The notes beneath the pieces were generated by a model. That model had not been told where the DNA came from, did not search any database, and saw nothing but the letters and a program-made list of their open reading frames with translations. This document shows, piece by piece, positions 61,925 through 64,000 of a stretch of 64,000 bases of DNA. The stretch is from assembly GCF_014384965.1 (NCBI RefSeq), contig NZ_JACRSW010000027.1, positions 310,001 to 374,000 on the forward strand, given 5' to 3'. The position numbers were made by a program, and so were the translations under genes. Each line of letters begins with the position of its first letter. Positions within the stretch are counted from its first letter, which is position 1. Source of the stretch: Jutongia hominis (GTDB lineage Bacteria > Bacillota > Clostridia > Lachnospirales > Lachnospiraceae).

Positions 61925-61991
61925 AAATACAAATAAAGCGGATGGCATTTTCGTAAATGCCTGAATATAGCAACTAAAGGAGGAGATACAT

Positions 61992-62705
61992 ATGATATGT
62001 AAACATTGCGGAAAAGAAAACGAAGAAGGTTCAAAATTCTGTATGTGGTGTGGTCAGATTTTTGAAGAGCCAAAGAATAGTGCAAAAGTACAGCCTGCTA
62101 AGATCTCAACACAGCCGGTAAAGAATAATTCAGATGGTGACAGTCAAAGCAGAAAGGTATCTGCACAGCCTAAAATGTCAGACACGAATATGCATAACGG
62201 TCAAAATACCGGCTATCCGTCACAAAAGCAGAACACATATAATAACCAGAATGCATATAACCAACAAAATACCGGTTATCCGTCACAGGGACAGCAAAAC
62301 GGTAATACATCACAGGGACAGAATGGATATTATGATCCGCATGCAGCGTATCAGCAGCCATATGGGTACAATGATCCATATGGTACACAGTGGGGAATGA
62401 ATCAGAATATGAACCCCAATATGATGACACAGTCTCCACAAATACACACTATTATCCCTGATTATAATCCAAGCTTGGATTATACACCATTAAGTATGTG
62501 GGGATATTTTGGCTATAATTTATTATTTGCTATTCCGCTGATAGGATGGATATTTCTGCTGATCACAGCTTTGGGCGGATTAAGTAATAACGTTAATCTT
62601 AGAAATTATGCAAGATCGTTTTTTTGCGTCTTGCTAATCGTTGGGTGCATCTTCTTGTTGATGATAGCACTTTCGGTTTTTACGGTAATATCACTAAATT
62701 CTTGA
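61992..62705 (+). CDS. Zinc-ribbon, Gln/Asn-rich two-TM membrane protein
   Basis: This 237-residue protein starts with C-K-H-C...C-M-W-C (zinc ribbon). A low-complexity region (about 50-150) of Gln, Asn, Tyr and Gly follows, with N-T-G-Y-P-S-Q repeats. Two TMs (about 170-195 and 208-232) end the protein. It has no kinase or FHA domain. Function is unknown. The low-complexity part could be flexible or phase-separating (inference). It lies just before the WXG100 genes, with AGGAGGAG before the ATG. Confidence 0.75.
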   Translation: MICKHCGKENEEGSKFCMWCGQIFEEPKNSAKVQPAKISTQPVKNNSDGDSQSRKVSAQPKMSDTNMHNGQNTGYPSQKQNTYNNQNAYNQQNTGYPSQGQQNGNTSQGQNGYYDPHAAYQQPYGYNDPYGTQWGMNQNMNPNMMTQSPQIHTIIPDYNPSLDYTPLSMWGYFGYNLLFAIPLIGWIFLLITALGGLSNNVNLRNYARSFFCVLLIVGCIFLLMIALSVFTVISLNS

Positions 62706-62753
62706 TGAAAATTGGAAAGAGCATTGCAATTTTTACAAGATCAAAGCAAAAAA

Positions 62754-62808
62754 TGACAAATATTCTTTTGTCAAAGAAAGTTTATGCTATGTTAGCTATA
62801 GACAAAAG
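62754..62808 (+). promoter_or_regulatory. GACAAA-type inverted repeats before the WXG100 genes
   Basis: TGACAAA-TATTCT-TTTGTCA (62754-62773) is a perfect inverted repeat, and a third GACAAAAG lies at 62801-62808. An extended -10-like TGCTATGTT lies between them. This marks a likely regulated promoter for the WXG100 genes. Confidence 0.45.
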
Positions 62809-62842
62809 AGTAGGATGGCATACAGAAAGAAGGTGATATAAC

Positions 62843-63142
62843 GTGGGCAAGATAAAAGTGAACACATCCCGTTTATCAAAGGATGCACAGACGATACAGA
62901 CGTGCATTAACAATATCAACTCTACATTAGGTGATATCAGTGATCATGTAAAAGAGCTTGACCGGATGTGGGATGGTCCGGGTAGTGAGCAGTTCAAGAA
63001 AGCATTTCATGATGATATCGAAAAGGCTCAAACGATGATCAGTAATCTGACAAAGCTTTATACATATGAAACCAATGCACAAAGCAAATATGAAGAGTGT
63101 GAAAGCAAAGTCGGACAGCTTGTGGATGAGATTAAAGTATAA
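62843..63142 (+). CDS. WXG100 protein (first)
   Basis: This 99-residue, helical, Cys-poor protein has the W-x-G motif in M-W-D-G-P-G-S-E-Q-F near residue 43, between two long helices. This is the ESAT-6/EsxA fold, whose members are exported as dimers by type VII systems. The start is GTG 62843 with GAAGGTGAT upstream. The C-terminus has no clear Y-x-x-x-D/E signal beyond Y-E-E-C-E. It is the first of three tandem WXG100 genes. Confidence 0.9.
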   Translation: MGKIKVNTSRLSKDAQTIQTCINNINSTLGDISDHVKELDRMWDGPGSEQFKKAFHDDIEKAQTMISNLTKLYTYETNAQSKYEECESKVGQLVDEIKV

Positions 63143-63157
63143 GAGACAAAGGCAGCA

Positions 63158-63180
63158 GCGTTTGTGAACCATTACAAACG
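63158..63180 (+). other. Intergenic hairpin between WXG100 genes 1 and 2
   Basis: CGTTTGT-GAACCATT-ACAAACG is a perfect 7-bp stem without a T-run. It may set relative mRNA levels of the two genes. Confidence 0.5.
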
Positions 63181-63218
63181 TCTAAATAAAAGCACCAATA
63201 AAAAGGAGGAAATGTATT

Positions 63219-63524
63219 ATGGCAAAAACATTTACAGTAACACCATCGGAATTAAGAAGAAAGAAGGAGGATCTGATCAATAAAAATGGTCAGCTTAGCA
63301 ATAAGATCTCAAAGCTTGTAGAGCTTGAAGCAGCATTGAACCAGCAGTGGGACGGTGATGCAAATGACAAATTCCATGCAGCATTTAATACAGATAAGAC
63401 AAAGATGGATAAATTCCATACTGCAATTCAGAATTATTGCAACAAATTAGAAGAGATCGTTAAGAAGTATGAGACTACAGAGCAGAAAGTAGCCAATATT
63501 GCTTCACAGAGAACGTATCATTAA
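63219..63524 (+). CDS. WXG100 protein (second)
   Basis: This 101-residue protein has W-D-G in Q-Q-W-D-G-D-A-N-D-K-F near residue 44 and long amphipathic helices on each side. A Y-E-T-T-E near the C-terminus fits the Y-x-x-x-D/E export signal of type VII substrates. AAGGAGGAAA precedes the ATG. This and the first and third copies are clearly diverged in sequence, so hetero-dimers are possible. Confidence 0.9.
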   Translation: MAKTFTVTPSELRRKKEDLINKNGQLSNKISKLVELEAALNQQWDGDANDKFHAAFNTDKTKMDKFHTAIQNYCNKLEEIVKKYETTEQKVANIASQRTYH

Positions 63525-63563
63525 AAAAGAGCAGGATAACGAAGAATGGATAAACAGATATAT

Positions 63564-63580
63564 GATCTGCCGGACAGATC
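63564..63580 (+). other. Intergenic hairpin between WXG100 genes 2 and 3
   Basis: GATCTG-CCGGA-CAGATC is a perfect 6-bp stem without a T-run. Confidence 0.45.
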
Positions 63581-63598
63581 AGAAAGAGAGGATACGAT

Positions 63599-63913
63599 AT
63601 GGCTACATTAAAAGTAAGTACACAAAAACTCAGATCAACAGCATCAGAATTCAGATCAGTAGGAAATGCGATCAAAACATTAACAAGTGGTATGACAAAT
63701 ACAGTCAATACAATATCAGGAACCGTATGGCAGGGTGATGCTGCAAATGCATATAAGAGAAAATTCAAAGCATTGGATGATGACATTGCATTGTTATTAA
63801 AGATGATCAATGAGCATGTAGAAGATCTGAATAATATTGCACAGGCATATGAACAGGCAGAATCAGAAAATGCCGGATTAGCTGAGTCATTAAATGACAA
63901 TATTATTTCATAA
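63599..63913 (+). CDS. WXG100 protein (third)
   Basis: This 104-residue protein has W-Q-G in V-W-Q-G-D-A-A-N-A-Y near residue 44, flanked by helices. Y-E-Q-A-E near the C-terminus fits the Y-x-x-x-E signal. GAGAGGAT precedes the ATG. A third WXG100 paralogue and further co-directional sequence suggest that the type VII-like locus continues past the window. Confidence 0.9.
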   Translation: MATLKVSTQKLRSTASEFRSVGNAIKTLTSGMTNTVNTISGTVWQGDAANAYKRKFKALDDDIALLLKMINEHVEDLNNIAQAYEQAESENAGLAESLNDNIIS

Positions 63914-63929
63914 AAACAGCAGATCATGC

Positions 63930-63976
63930 GGTACAGGGCGCTGGCATAAAAATGTCAGTGCTCTTAGTCGTACCTG
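63930..63976 (+). other. Stable hairpin after the third WXG100 gene
   Basis: GGTAC/GTACC encloses AGGGCGCTGGCAT / ATGTCAGTGCTCT, which pairs with several G-U contacts over an AAAA loop. No T-run follows, so it is more likely an mRNA 3'-end protector than a terminator. Confidence 0.5.
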
Positions 63977-63995
63977 ACAGCAGGGAGGAGCTAGG

Positions 63996-64000
63996 ATGAG
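63996..64000 (+). CDS. Start of a further gene (truncated at window end)
   Basis: ATG at 63996 is preceded by GGGAGGAG with good spacing. Only two bases follow, so nothing can be said of the product. Its position suggests the next gene of the WXG100 locus. Confidence 0.4.

Overview
The window looks like chromosomal DNA of a low-GC, strictly anaerobic, fermentative member of the Clostridia, most likely Lachnospiraceae. The basis is family-level recognition of the proteins: pyruvate:ferredoxin oxidoreductase, acetate kinase, formyl-THF synthetase, pyrBI, a YbhJ-type hydratase, DUF4321 and a TepA-UppP-FtsK block. Strong AGGAGG ribosome sites agree with this. No rRNA, tRNA, CRISPR array or insertion sequence was found.

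Layout. Bases 1-8.8 kb hold the end of an HD-GYP protein, a Gx-type membrane protein, tepA, uppP, an ftsK/spoIIIE translocase with a repeat-rich linker, and two ATP-grasp ligases. Bases 8.8-24.4 kb are central metabolism: fhs, pyrB-pyrI (minus), an aconitase-like hydratase, DUF4321 and DAHP synthase (minus), nifJ, tmcAL (minus), a broken chemoreceptor-like remnant, ackA and rpmF. Several genes here end in long multi-tier hairpins. Bases 24.5-29.8 kb are a four-gene ABC system of the GldA/GldF/GldG type with a DUF4340 protein. Bases 30.4-32.9 kb carry an Rpn-family nuclease, a DNA-deoxyinosine glycosylase and a CDF metal transporter. A dispersed repeat with a hairpin core occurs twice after rpmF and once after the CDF gene.

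The striking part is bases 33.2-64.0 kb: an XRE-type regulator followed by about 28.7 kb of co-directional, tightly packed genes. They encode two PP2C phosphatases, six Ser/Thr kinase-like proteins (one a clear pseudokinase, one fused to an extracellular solute-binding-like domain, one with a PASTA-like module), nine FHA-domain proteins (including a VWA-FHA protein and an FHA-ABC exporter resembling mycobacterial Rv1747), a repeat-rich secreted protein, an orphan LytTR response regulator and a zinc-ribbon membrane protein. Three WXG100 proteins close the series and another gene starts at the window edge. Nine of these proteins begin with a CxxC...CxxC zinc-ribbon-like module.

Interpretation (inference): the island is a phospho-threonine signalling apparatus coupled to a type VII-like (WXG100) secretion locus. 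Kinases would phosphorylate and FHA modules would read the marks at the membrane; the phosphatases would reset them. The exporter and WXG100 proteins would be the output. No EssC-type ATPase lies inside the window, so the link to type VII secretion rests on the WXG100 genes and must be tested downstream of base 64000. A 47-bp sequence is shared between the regulator's upstream region and the first phosphatase promoter and looks like the control element of the island.
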